Assembly (NCBI GenBank): GCA_049694275.1 | Contig: JBAVQS010000160.1 | Location: 1 to 17,280, forward strand | DNA from: JBAVQS01 sp049694275 | GTDB taxonomy: Bacteria > Chloroflexota > Anaerolineae > UBA4142 > SHND01 | Length of the DNA: 17,280 nt | Direction: 5' to 3' | Part shown: piece after piece, positions 5,865 to 13,630 of the stretch | Numbering within the stretch: position 1 is the first letter of the stretch | Layout of the letters: every line of letters starts with the position of its first letter | The notes under the pieces: model-generated | Seen by the model: the letters and a program-made list of their open reading frames with translations, nothing else | Databases searched by the model: none | What the model was told of the DNA's origin: nothing | Translations under genes and position numbers: made by a program

Positions 5865-8546
5865 ATGGTCGCGCCCATTTTAGCCACTAAACTTTACATC
5901 CCCCCGCCCCGGCCTCAACTTGTCCGCCGCCCGCGCCTGATCGAGCTGTTGAACGAAGGTCTGCGCCGCAAACTGACCCTCCTCTCTGCCTCCGCCGGCT
6001 TTGGTAAGACCGTGCTGGTCGGCGAATGGGTTGCCGGTTGTCCACAACCGGCTGCCTGGTTGTCGCTGGACGAAGGGGATAACGACCCTGCGCGCTTTGT
6101 GACCGGTCTCGTCGCGGCCTTGCAAACGATTGCGCCAAATATGGGCGCAGGGGTGTTGGGCGTGCTCCAATCCCCTCAGCCGCCGCCCATCGTATCGATT
6201 CTGACGGCTCTGCTCAATGAAATCGCCGCCATCCCGGACCATTTCGTCCTCGTGCTGGATGACTATCATGTGATTGACGCCAAACCGGTTGACGATGCCC
6301 TCGCCTTTCTGCTCGATCACCTGCCGCCGCAGATGCACCTGGTCATCGCCACGCGTGAGGATCCCCATCTCCCCCTTGCTCGCTTGCGAGTCCAGGGCCA
6401 ATTGACTGAACTGCGCGTCGCAGACCTGCGTTTTACCCTCTCCGAAGCCGCCGGATTTCTAAACCAGGTGATGGGGCTCACCCTTTCGGCGGAAGACATC
6501 GCCGCATTGGAAGCGCGCACCGAAGGCTGGATTGCCGGCCTGCAATTGGCCGCGATTTCAATGCAGGGACAGCAGGACGCCGCCGGCTTTATCCGATCTT
6601 TTACCGGCAGTCACCATTTCGTGCTGGATTATCTGGTTGAAGAGGTCCTGCACCGGCAGCCCGAAAGCGTTCAGACCTTTTTGCTGCGCACATCCATCCT
6701 CGACCGCCTGTGCGGCCCCCTGTGCGACGCCGTTCTGCGCGACCCCGCTGCTTCCGGACAGGAAACCCTGGAATATATCGAACGCGCCAACCTGTTCCTC
6801 GTCCCTCTGGACAACGAGCGACGCTGGTATCGATATCATCATCTCTTTGCCGAACTGCTGCGGCAGCGGCTTGCCCAGAACAGCGCCTCATCCAGGGAGG
6901 AGACGGAGCGCCGCATGAATGAATTGCACATCCGCGCCAGCCAGTGGTACGAAGAGAATGACCTGGCGCTGGAAGCGTTTCACCATGCCGCCGCCGCCAG
7001 GGACGTCGAGCGCGCCGCGCGGCTGATCGGTGGAGAACGGATTCCCCAGCACTTTCGCGGCGCGGTCACGGCGATCCTCGACTGGCTGGAATCACTGCCG
7101 GTCACAGCCCTGAATGCCAAACCCTGGTTATGGTGGAGGCATGCTTCGCTCCTGCTGGTTAATGGTCAAACGACCGGCGTAGAGGAAAAACTCCAGGCCG
7201 CCGAAACAGCCCTGCGCGGCGCCGAGCCGGACGACCAGACCCGAAATCTGGTCGGACAAATCGCCACCGCCCGGGCGGTGCTGGCTTTCACCCGGTATCA
7301 GGTAGATATCATGCTTGCCCAGTCCCGCCGCGCGCTGGAGTACCTGGATTCCACCAGCCTGATTTCCCGCGCCAGCGCCTACTGGACTCTGGGTTTTGCA
7401 TACTTTCTCCAGGGAGACCGTTCCGCCGCCCGCCAGGCGCTTGCTGAAGCGATATCGATCAGCCAGACCTCCGGGAATATCTTTACGACCATCCTGGCCA
7501 CAATCGGTTTGGGCAACATCCAGGAGGCGGAAAACCAGCTCCGCCTTGCGGCCGAGACCTATCGGCGCGTCCTGCAATTGGCAGGCGATCAGCCGCTTCA
7601 GGTTATTAACGAAGCGTATCTTGGGTTAGCCCGTATCTATTATGAATGGAACGACCTGGATGCCGCCGGGCAGCATGGGGAGAAGAGCCTCCAACTGGCG
7701 CAGCAGTATGACCGGGTGATTGACCGGTTCGTTAGCTGTGAAGTGTTTCTCGCGCGCCTGAAACTGGCCCGGGGAGATGTGCCCGCCGCGGCCGCAATCT
7801 TGTACAAGGCCGATCAGTCGATCCGCCAGTATAACTTTTCGCAGCGAATGTCAGAGGTGGCAGCCGCCCAGGTGCTTGTCTTGCTTCGCCAGGGCAATCT
7901 GACAGAGGCGGCGCATCTGGCTCAGATGCACAAACTCCCAATCAGTCAGGCGCGGGTACACCTGGCTCAGGGCGACACCTCCTCTGCACTGGCCGTGCTA
8001 GAGTCATTGCGCCGGCAGATGGAAGCAAAGCATTGGCAAGATGAACGGCTCAAGGTATTGGTTCTGCAGGCGCTCGCGTACCATGCGCATGGCGAAAAGG
8101 ACAAGGCGGCGCAACTGCTGGGCGACGCGCTGGCGTTGGCAGAGCCGGACGGCTTTATCCGTATCTTTGTGGACGAAGGGCTGCCAATGGCTCAACTATT
8201 GTCACGGGTCGCTGCTCACGGGGTTATGCCGGACTATGCAGGCAAGTTGCTGGCTGCATTTCAAGCCGAGGCGCAGCCTCTCCCAATTGCCCCCCAGTCC
8301 GCGCCAGACAAGAGCCAGGACAGACCGGAGCCGTCCCCTGCCCGACCCCTGATCGAGCCGTTAACCCCACGCGAGTTAGAGGTGCTACAACTGGTTGCCC
8401 AGGGGCTCTCGAATCGAGAGATTAGCGAGCGGCTTTTCCTCGCTCTGGACACGGTTAAAGGGCACAACCGCAGAATTTATGACAAACTGCAAGTTCAAAG
8501 GCGCACGGAAGCGGTCGCCCGCGCCCAAGAGCTGGGTTTGTTATAA
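5865..8546 (+). CDS. MalT-like LuxR-family transcriptional regulator (STAND ATPase)
   Basis: This is a large ATP-dependent transcription regulator of the MalT/LuxR type, 893 residues. The N-terminal signature ILATKLYIPPPRP (5-17) is characteristic. It is followed by a P-loop SASAGFGKT at 41-49 and a Walker B VLVLDDYH at 129-136, marking an NTPase domain of about 300 residues. Residues about 350-800 are helical and Ala/Leu-rich, fitting the tetratricopeptide-like sensor region that binds an inducer. Residues 834-893 are a complete LuxR helix-turn-helix (TPRELEVLQLVAQGLSNREI onward). The frame opens at a GTG at 5847, but the ATG at 5865 is preferred: the 5847 start would lie upstream of and inside the -10 box. 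The inducer is unknown. The genes immediately downstream on the same strand are plausible targets. Length is close to that of E. coli MalT (about 900). Confidence 0.95.
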   Translation: MVAPILATKLYIPPPRPQLVRRPRLIELLNEGLRRKLTLLSASAGFGKTVLVGEWVAGCPQPAAWLSLDEGDNDPARFVTGLVAALQTIAPNMGAGVLGVLQSPQPPPIVSILTALLNEIAAIPDHFVLVLDDYHVIDAKPVDDALAFLLDHLPPQMHLVIATREDPHLPLARLRVQGQLTELRVADLRFTLSEAAGFLNQVMGLTLSAEDIAALEARTEGWIAGLQLAAISMQGQQDAAGFIRSFTGSHHFVLDYLVEEVLHRQPESVQTFLLRTSILDRLCGPLCDAVLRDPAASGQETLEYIERANLFLVPLDNERRWYRYHHLFAELLRQRLAQNSASSREETERRMNELHIRASQWYEENDLALEAFHHAAAARDVERAARLIGGERIPQHFRGAVTAILDWLESLPVTALNAKPWLWWRHASLLLVNGQTTGVEEKLQAAETALRGAEPDDQTRNLVGQIATARAVLAFTRYQVDIMLAQSRRALEYLDSTSLISRASAYWTLGFAYFLQGDRSAARQALAEAISISQTSGNIFTTILATIGLGNIQEAENQLRLAAETYRRVLQLAGDQPLQVINEAYLGLARIYYEWNDLDAAGQHGEKSLQLAQQYDRVIDRFVSCEVFLARLKLARGDVPAAAAILYKADQSIRQYNFSQRMSEVAAAQVLVLLRQGNLTEAAHLAQMHKLPISQARVHLAQGDTSSALAVLESLRRQMEAKHWQDERLKVLVLQALAYHAHGEKDKAAQLLGDALALAEPDGFIRIFVDEGLPMAQLLSRVAAHGVMPDYAGKLLAAFQAEAQPLPIAPQSAPDKSQDRPEPSPARPLIEPLTPRELEVLQLVAQGLSNREISERLFLALDTVKGHNRRIYDKLQVQRRTEAVARAQELGLL

Positions 8547-8700
8547 GTTATCCTCGATCTTTCCCCTCCTTCCATCATTCAAAACAACACTCCTAATCAA
8601 CACCAAAGTGTCTATTCGCTGACACGGTGTGCGGATATACTCCTTGTGCACTGAGCGAGCGGCGCAGGCTATTGCGCCAGGCCACAACAGGTACAGGGTC

Positions 8701-9705
8701 ATGTCAAACGAACTCGAAACCAAAACGGATCCAGGTCAGCCCCTGGTCTATCAAATCAGGATCAAAGGCCATCTGGGTTCTCAATGGACAGACTGGTTCG
8801 AGGGCCTGTCCATTACCTTGCAAGACAGCGGCGATACGCTTTTGACCGGTCCGGTGATTGACCAGGCCGCGTTGCATGGATTGTTAAAGAGGGTGCGCGA
8901 TCTGGGAATGCCCTTGCTCTCAGTCAGTCCCGTTCAACCTGATCCGGCAGATGCGCCAGAGGTCAGGTCCGCTTCAATGAAGCGCCCCCCGGAGTTTGAA
9001 AAAGGAGAAAAAATGAATTCAATCCAAAAGACCGCACGAATGGCCGGGTTCCTGTATGTCCTCTTTTTGATCACCGGTATCTTTGCCGGGGTTGTTCGCT
9101 CGAATCTGATTGTATATGGAGATGCCGGGGTCACCGTCAAACAGATTATGGCCGCTCCGTGGCTGTTCCGCATCGATTTTATCAGCGACCTGCTCTCCGG
9201 CGCGCTCTTTCTGTTGTCGGCCTGGGCTTTGTACGTGTTATTGAAACCGGTCAATAAAAACCTCGCTTTACTGTTCGTGTTGTTGAACCTGGGCGGCGTC
9301 GCCGTCCAGTGTGTGAGCCTGCTGAATCAATTCGCGGCGCTGTTGCTATTGAGCGGTGCGGATTATCTGAAGGCATTCCCGGCGGATCAACTGCAAGTGC
9401 TGGCGATGCTTTTTCTCAATTTACATCGGAATGGGTTTATGATTGCCCAGCTATTCTTTGGCGCGTGGCTCTTGCCTCTGGGGTATCTGGTGTACAGGTC
9501 GGGTTTCCTTCCCGGGATTTTAGGTGTATTGTTGATCGTCGATTTCTTTGGTGTTCTGATCTGGTTTTTTCAGTTCTTTCTCTTGCCGGGTTATGAAGTT
9601 ATCACCTACCCTGGGCTCGCGGCCAGTTTTGTTGCGGAGGTTTCACTGAGTTTGTGGCTCTTGATCAAGGGCGTAAAGGATCAGCAACCGGTTTTGGCGA
9701 GCTGA
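8701..9705 (+). CDS. Fusion of a small conserved protein with a DUF4386 membrane protein
   Basis: The 334-residue frame joins two modules without a stop. Residues 1-85 resemble a small soluble protein of unknown function that I recall as a stand-alone gene near LuxR-type regulators in Chloroflexota (core VYQIRIKGHL, then GPVIDQAALHGLLKRVRDLG). A polar linker of about 20 residues follows. Residues 105-334 are a DUF4386-type membrane protein starting MNSIQKTARMAGFLYVLFLI, with about six helices (module numbering 9-30, 53-77, 84-112, 138-160, 167-192, 199-219). The ATG at 9013 that begins this module has AAAGGAG 6 nt upstream, so it is probably also translated by itself. The ATG at 8701 has no strong SD; an earlier GTG at 8629 adds 24 unconvincing residues. 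A TATACT at 8636-8641 could be its -10 box. The MDR gene follows after 31 bp. Confidence 0.8.
   Translation: MSNELETKTDPGQPLVYQIRIKGHLGSQWTDWFEGLSITLQDSGDTLLTGPVIDQAALHGLLKRVRDLGMPLLSVSPVQPDPADAPEVRSASMKRPPEFEKGEKMNSIQKTARMAGFLYVLFLITGIFAGVVRSNLIVYGDAGVTVKQIMAAPWLFRIDFISDLLSGALFLLSAWALYVLLKPVNKNLALLFVLLNLGGVAVQCVSLLNQFAALLLLSGADYLKAFPADQLQVLAMLFLNLHRNGFMIAQLFFGAWLLPLGYLVYRSGFLPGILGVLLIVDFFGVLIWFFQFFLLPGYEVITYPGLAASFVAEVSLSLWLLIKGVKDQQPVLAS
9013..9705 (+). CDS. Alternative internal start: DUF4386 protein alone
   Basis: This is an in-frame, nested product of the preceding entry, listed separately because the start is well supported. The ATG at 9013 follows AAAGGAG (9001-9007, with an A-rich spacer), the strongest ribosome binding site in this stretch. 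It coincides with the expected natural N-terminus of DUF4386 proteins: a short basic tail, then a membrane helix. The product would be 230 residues. Whether the cell makes the fusion, this form, or both cannot be decided from sequence. Confidence 0.6.
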   Translation: MNSIQKTARMAGFLYVLFLITGIFAGVVRSNLIVYGDAGVTVKQIMAAPWLFRIDFISDLLSGALFLLSAWALYVLLKPVNKNLALLFVLLNLGGVAVQCVSLLNQFAALLLLSGADYLKAFPADQLQVLAMLFLNLHRNGFMIAQLFFGAWLLPLGYLVYRSGFLPGILGVLLIVDFFGVLIWFFQFFLLPGYEVITYPGLAASFVAEVSLSLWLLIKGVKDQQPVLAS

Positions 9706-9736
9706 TGGTTGGAAATAAGAAAGGATGTGTGCAAAG

Positions 9737-10720
9737 ATGAAAGCGATTGTATCTGAAAAATATGGCACGCCGGATGTGCTGCAGTTCAAAGAGGTGGAAA
9801 AGCCTGCGCCCAAGGATGATGAAGTCCTGATCCGTGTTCATGCTTCATCCGTCAATGCGCGTGACTGGCATCTCCTGACGGCGGATATATTCCTGGTCCG
9901 CCTGATGGGCCAGGGGCTTTTCAAGCCCAAAAACGATATCCTCGGCGCGGATGTCGCCGGGCGCGTCGAAGCGGTGGGGAGTCACGTCACGCAATTTCGG
10001 CCCGGGGATGAGGTGTTTGGTTGCTTGTTCCGGTATAGCGGGCGCACTTTTGCCGAGTATGTCTGCGCCGGGGAAAACGAAATCGTGCGCAAGCCGGCCA
10101 ATCTATCGCTCGAGCAAGCGGCGGCCGTCCCGTTGGCGGCAATGACCGCCTTGCAGGGTCTGCGCGACAAGGGAAACATCCAGCCGGGCCAAAAGGTACT
10201 GATTCAAGGCGCGTCGGGGGGTGTGGGAACGTTTGCCGTCCAGCTTGCCAAATCGTTTGGGGCTATTGTCACGGGCGTATGCAGCACACGGAATGTGGAC
10301 ATGGTTCGCTCGTTCGGGGCAGACCACGTCGTCGATTACAAGAAGGAAGATTTCACCCGAAACGGGCAGCGCTATGACCTGATTCTGGCGGCGAACGGAT
10401 ATCACCCGCTTTCAGATTACCTGCGCGCATTAAGCCCGGAGGGAACCTATGTCGTCGCGGGAGGCACCCTGGGTCAGCTCATCCAGGCGATGAGCCTGGG
10501 ACGAATAATGCCTAGGACCGGGCGTCAGAAAATATTTGTCGCTTCGCTGGTGCAGAACCCAAAAGATTTGGTCCTGATGAAGGAGCTTCTTGAAGCGGGA
10601 AAGGTGGTACCGGTGATCGATGCGTGTTACCCGTTGAGTCAAACGGCTGACGCGTTCCGGTATTTTGACCAGGTGCACGCCAGGGGGAAAATAGTCATCA
10701 CGATGGAACATGGCAACTAA
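9737..10720 (+). CDS. MDR-family NAD(P)-dependent oxidoreductase (zinc-independent)
   Basis: This is a medium-chain dehydrogenase/reductase of the quinone-oxidoreductase type, 327 residues, acting in the cytoplasm on an unidentified carbonyl or quinone substrate with NAD(P)H. The N-terminal GroES-like domain runs to about 120, with the family-typical RVHASSVNARDWHLL (33-47) and ILGADVAGRVEAVG (68-81). The Rossmann cofactor motif GASGGVG is at 158-164. C-terminal SQTADAFRYFDQVHARGKIVI is also typical. The usual zinc ligands of alcohol dehydrogenases are not seen in place. An ATG at 9725 is possible, but the one at 9737 suits the family N-terminus (MKAIVSEKYG) and has AAGGA upstream. It follows the DUF4386 gene by 31 bp and is probably co-transcribed. 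Confidence 0.92.
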   Translation: MKAIVSEKYGTPDVLQFKEVEKPAPKDDEVLIRVHASSVNARDWHLLTADIFLVRLMGQGLFKPKNDILGADVAGRVEAVGSHVTQFRPGDEVFGCLFRYSGRTFAEYVCAGENEIVRKPANLSLEQAAAVPLAAMTALQGLRDKGNIQPGQKVLIQGASGGVGTFAVQLAKSFGAIVTGVCSTRNVDMVRSFGADHVVDYKKEDFTRNGQRYDLILAANGYHPLSDYLRALSPEGTYVVAGGTLGQLIQAMSLGRIMPRTGRQKIFVASLVQNPKDLVLMKELLEAGKVVPVIDACYPLSQTADAFRYFDQVHARGKIVITMEHGN

Positions 10721-10761
10721 ACCTACCGGCGCGCCCATTTCTCCATTTCCCTATTTTGTTT

Positions 10762-10773
10762 TATAATCTCTTC
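10762..10773 (+). promoter_or_regulatory. -10 box of the first glycosyltransferase, predicted leaderless
   Basis: A perfect TATAAT (10762-10767) lies 6 nt before the GTG start codon at 10774. The -35 region is poor (TTCTCC at 10739-10744, 17-bp spacing). No SD is present. Spacing from the -10 box to the start codon is identical to that of the LuxR-type gene at 5865, again predicting a leaderless transcript. Confidence 0.55.
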
Positions 10774-11694
10774 GTGCTCACCCAAACTCAAGAAGAACTA
10801 TCCGCCGTTGAAAGCCCCATCCGCGTCCGCGACCAGCTCATCACCATCATCATCCCCGCCTATAACGAGGAACAGGCCATCGCCGATGACCTGAAAAAGA
10901 TTTTCGAGTGCATGGACGCGACGACCTATCAGTACGAAGTGATCGTCGTGGATGATGGGTCCACCGACCACACCGCCGACATCGTGCGCCAGTTCGCGCG
11001 GGTCCGGCTCATCCAGCATCCGCTGAATCGCGGCACCGGCGCGGCCACCAACACCGCGGTGCGCAATGCCCGCGGCGAGATCATCGCCATGACCGACGGC
11101 GATGGCACCTATCCCGTCCAGGATCTCCCGCGCCTGTTGGAGGCGATGGAGGGCTGCGATATGGTTATTGGCGCGCGCACCAAAGAGGCTGGGACCATGA
11201 AGGTCCTGCGCACGCCGGCCAAGTGGTTCATCCGCACGCTGGCCTCTTATTTGACCGAAACGCCGATTCCGGACCTGAACAGCGGCCTGCGCGTCTTTCG
11301 CAAGGCGCTCGCCCTGAAATTTATGCACCTCCTGCCGCACGGGCATTCCTGGGTCTCGACCATTACGCTGGCGCACCTCGCAGACGATTACCTGGTGCGC
11401 TTTATCCCGATCGACTATTACCCGCGCAAGGGGCGCTCGACCTTCAAGCCCATCACCGACACCTACAACTATTTGCTGCTGGTCATCCGCACCGTCATGT
11501 ATTTCAATCCGATCAAGGTGCTCCTGCCCGGCGCGCTCTTGCTCTTGATCGGCGGCGCGGCCCGCCAGGTGTACCAGTTCTTTACGGTCAACTGGCATGT
11601 GCAGAGCTCAAACGTCGTGCTCGTCCTGGCCGGACTGAACATCTTGATGATCGCCCTGCTCGCCGACCTCGTCGTTCGCCGCGCCCGGCAATAA
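10774..11694 (+). CDS. Family 2 glycosyltransferase, polyprenyl-phosphate sugar synthase type
   Basis: This 306-residue enzyme resembles dolichol/undecaprenyl-phosphate mannosyl- or glucosyltransferases (DPM1/GtrB type). These transfer a sugar from a nucleotide donor to a membrane polyprenyl phosphate. The GT-A fold motifs are present: ITIIIPAYNEE (23-33), VVDDGS (58-63), the metal-binding DGDGTY at 108-113 and the acceptor-loop motif DLNSGLRVF (167-175). Two C-terminal hydrophobic segments (about 247-262 and 281-301) would anchor it in the membrane. The GTG at 10774 is chosen on promoter position; a TTG at 10756 would lie upstream of the -10 box. The sugar specificity is unknown. It is followed by a second glycosyltransferase beyond a palindromic repeat. 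Confidence 0.9.
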   Translation: MLTQTQEELSAVESPIRVRDQLITIIIPAYNEEQAIADDLKKIFECMDATTYQYEVIVVDDGSTDHTADIVRQFARVRLIQHPLNRGTGAATNTAVRNARGEIIAMTDGDGTYPVQDLPRLLEAMEGCDMVIGARTKEAGTMKVLRTPAKWFIRTLASYLTETPIPDLNSGLRVFRKALALKFMHLLPHGHSWVSTITLAHLADDYLVRFIPIDYYPRKGRSTFKPITDTYNYLLLVIRTVMYFNPIKVLLPGALLLLIGGAARQVYQFFTVNWHVQSSNVVLVLAGLNILMIALLADLVVRRARQ

Positions 11695-11698
11695 GACG

Positions 11699-11747
11699 CC
11701 TCACCCCCGACCCCTCTCCCGCCTGGCGGGAGAGGGATGGGGTGAGG
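11699..11747. repeat. Palindromic intergenic repeat
   Basis: CCTCACCCC...CCCTCTCCCGCC on the left pairs with GGCGGGAGAGGG...GGGGTGAGG on the right, making a long, nearly perfect hairpin between the two glycosyltransferase genes. It resembles the dispersed palindromic elements found in many GC-rich genomes. A degenerate relative lies at 17131-17196. The right end, GGTGAGG, sits 12 nt before the next start codon and is the nearest SD-like sequence. Confidence 0.75.
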
Positions 11748-11759
11748 CCCATCCCAAAA

Positions 11760-12680
11760 ATGCAAGTGGTCAACGATAGCGGGGACGTTTCGCCGGGCGT
11801 CCCTCTTCTTATTTCCGTCATCATCGTCAACTATAACGGCAGGCATTACCTGGAACGGTGCCTGCCTTGTCTCGCCGCGCAGACGTTCCCCGCCTATGAG
11901 GTGATCGTCGTCGATAACGCCTCCGCCGACGGGTCCGTCGAATGGATGGCGGCGCAGCATCCCGAGGTCCGCGTGATTCCTTCTGCCACGAACCTGGGCT
12001 TTGCCGAAGGGAACAACCTGGGGATTCGCGCGGCGCGCGGAACGTGGATTGCGCCGCTCAACAATGATACCGAGATCGAGCCGGATTACCTGGAACGGCT
12101 GGCCGACCCCATGCACGATCCCACCGTCGGCATGGTCGCCACCCTGATGCTCGAATTCAACCGCCGCGACGTGATCGATTCCGCCGGCATTCGGATCGAC
12201 CGCGCCGGCTTTGCGTGGAACCGGCTGGCGGGCGAGCGCGCATCACAGGTGACCGCGCGGCAAGAGGTGTGGGGACCCTGCGCCGGCGCGGCGCTCTACC
12301 GCCGCGCGATGCTCGACCAGGTGGGCCTGTTTGACGGGGACTATTTCGGCTTTTACGAGGATGTGGACCTCGCGTGGCGGGCGCGGCGCGCCGGCTGGCG
12401 CTGTCTGCTCGTCCCGGAGGCGCGCGTCTATCATGTGCACGGCGGCAGCTTTCACCACGGCTCGCCCCAAAAGCTCTACCTGCTTGCGCGCAACCGCTGG
12501 TGGACGGTCGTCAAGGACTATCCGATGCCGGGCTTGCTGTTCAACCTGCCCCTCATCCTGTTCCTCGACCTGGCGGCCCTTGTTCGCTCCCTGATCAAGC
12601 ATCGCTCGCTCGCTCCCCTCCGCGGCCGCCTCGCCGCCCTCCGCACCCTCCGCTCGGCGCTCGCCAAGCGGCGCGGCTAG
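11760..12680 (+). CDS. Family 2 glycosyltransferase, rhamnosyltransferase-like
   Basis: This 306-residue GT-A glycosyltransferase resembles WbbL-type rhamnosyltransferases, which act on envelope glycans at the cytoplasmic membrane face. Motifs are ISVIIVNYNGR (18-28), VVDNASADGS (50-59), the metal-binding NND at 101-103, and the C-terminal catalytic region FYEDVDLAWRARRAGW (198-213) followed by VYHVHGGS. A hydrophobic stretch near 258-276 and a basic tail suggest membrane association. The reading frame is open far upstream (to 11223) inside the previous gene, but the ATG at 11760 gives the normal family N-terminus. It has no good SD apart from the repeat end. Its stop overlaps the convergent neighbour by 4 bp. 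Confidence 0.9.
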   Translation: MQVVNDSGDVSPGVPLLISVIIVNYNGRHYLERCLPCLAAQTFPAYEVIVVDNASADGSVEWMAAQHPEVRVIPSATNLGFAEGNNLGIRAARGTWIAPLNNDTEIEPDYLERLADPMHDPTVGMVATLMLEFNRRDVIDSAGIRIDRAGFAWNRLAGERASQVTARQEVWGPCAGAALYRRAMLDQVGLFDGDYFGFYEDVDLAWRARRAGWRCLLVPEARVYHVHGGSFHHGSPQKLYLLARNRWWTVVKDYPMPGLLFNLPLILFLDLAALVRSLIKHRSLAPLRGRLAALRTLRSALAKRRG

Positions 12681-13579
12681 CGCGCGACCTCCCCTTGCAC
12701 ATACACGGTGTATTTAGCCACCGGGTGCGGCACGGTCTCGAAATCTACCTTGAAGGTCGCGGTTGCTCCCGCCGTCACCTGCGACGGGTCTGCATCCACC
12801 GCGTGCGCATTGATCACCCAGCCATTTACGTCGTATAATACGACGATGGCCTGAACTGCTTGCGCCTTTTCCTTGCCGGTGTTCTTGATCTCGCCGGTCA
12901 CGGTATAGGTCGAATTCGAGCCCACCTGGCCCTTGTCCGAGGTCACCGCGAGATCGGTGTACGGCGTGCCGGTTGCGATGCCCGGCACATTGCAGCGAAA
13001 TTCCAGCGTATAGCTCTGCCAGTCGGGCGCGGGCGGTTCGAGGACCGCGTTAAAGGGCGCGGATTCTGCCGGCGGAATCACATTGCGCATCAACGGGGCC
13101 GAGGTCGCGCCGAGGTATTGTCCCTGGCGGTTGAACAGACGGATGACCACCAGCACCGATTCGCGGGCGGCGTTCCCTGTGTTGCGCGGTTCGCCCACGA
13201 AATGGGTCTTGTCCTGCCGGTCCGTGAAAAAGGCGAACGAGTGCGGCATATCCCAGCCGGTGCAGAGGATGCCCACCGGGGTCGGCGTGGGCGCGGCGGT
13301 AGCGGGGAGCAGGGTGAGCGTGGCCGTCGGACGAATCGCCGTCGTCGTGCGCGTCGCGGTGGCCGCCGGGGTTGAGAGCACGGTCCCGGTCACGGTGAGC
13401 GTGCGCGTGGCGGTGACGGTGAAAGCCGCTGCGGTCGCGGTCGGGGTCGCGGCCGGGAGCGCCTGCGCCTCCGGCTGAATCGTATTTGTGCGCGTGACGA
13501 CAATCGCCGCCAGCAGGATAAAGACGCCAATCGTCAGCACGGCCATCACGGCAATAATCAGTTTCTGGGCGCGAGTCAT
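12677..13579 (-). CDS. Membrane-anchored protein with Thr/Pro linker and two FxLYD-like domains
   Basis: This 300-residue protein is probably exposed on the cell surface. It has one N-terminal membrane helix (8-28), then a low-complexity Thr/Ala/Pro linker (about 43-101) of the kind common in Chloroflexota surface proteins. Two beta-rich modules follow, about 106-196 and 207-298. Each has a core G-x-x-x-N-T-G and a later V-x-L-Y/F-(D/N) segment (VVIRLFNRQG and IVVLYDVNG), matching the FxLYD-type pattern. C106 and C196 flank the first module and could form a disulfide. The frame is open to 14041, but that part is antisense to the translin gene. The ATG at 13579 has GGGAGG 8 nt upstream and starts just before the helix. 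Function is unknown; binding or adhesion is only a guess. Confidence 0.87.
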   Translation of the reverse strand: MTRAQKLIIAVMAVLTIGVFILLAAIVVTRTNTIQPEAQALPAATPTATAAAFTVTATRTLTVTGTVLSTPAATATRTTTAIRPTATLTLLPATAAPTPTPVGILCTGWDMPHSFAFFTDRQDKTHFVGEPRNTGNAARESVLVVIRLFNRQGQYLGATSAPLMRNVIPPAESAPFNAVLEPPAPDWQSYTLEFRCNVPGIATGTPYTDLAVTSDKGQVGSNSTYTVTGEIKNTGKEKAQAVQAIVVLYDVNGWVINAHAVDADPSQVTAGATATFKVDFETVPHPVAKYTVYVQGEVAR

Positions 13580-13598
13580 ACGTTTTTCCTCCCGCCTC

Positions 13599-13604
13599 AT
13601 TATA
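13599..13604 (-). promoter_or_regulatory. -10 box for the FxLYD-like gene
   Basis: The minus strand reads TATAAT, a perfect -10 box, 19 nt before the ATG at 13579. Transcription would start near 13592, just inside the GGGAGG ribosome binding site, giving a leader of about 13 nt. No good -35 is seen at 17 bp. The site lies within the 51-bp divergent region shared with the translin gene. Confidence 0.45.
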
Positions 13605-13630
13605 CCAACGTCAAGAAAAAAAGGAGCAAC

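Noticed and set aside
8619..8641. CTGACA ... TATACT as a promoter before the small-protein/DUF4386 gene
   Set aside because: The boxes are only 11 bp apart, too close for sigma70; the TATACT alone may still be a -10 box but is weak evidence.
11223..11759. Extension of the second glycosyltransferase frame back into the first gene
   Set aside because: It overlaps the first glycosyltransferase in another frame and crosses the palindromic repeat; glycosyltransferase homology begins only after the ATG at 11760.
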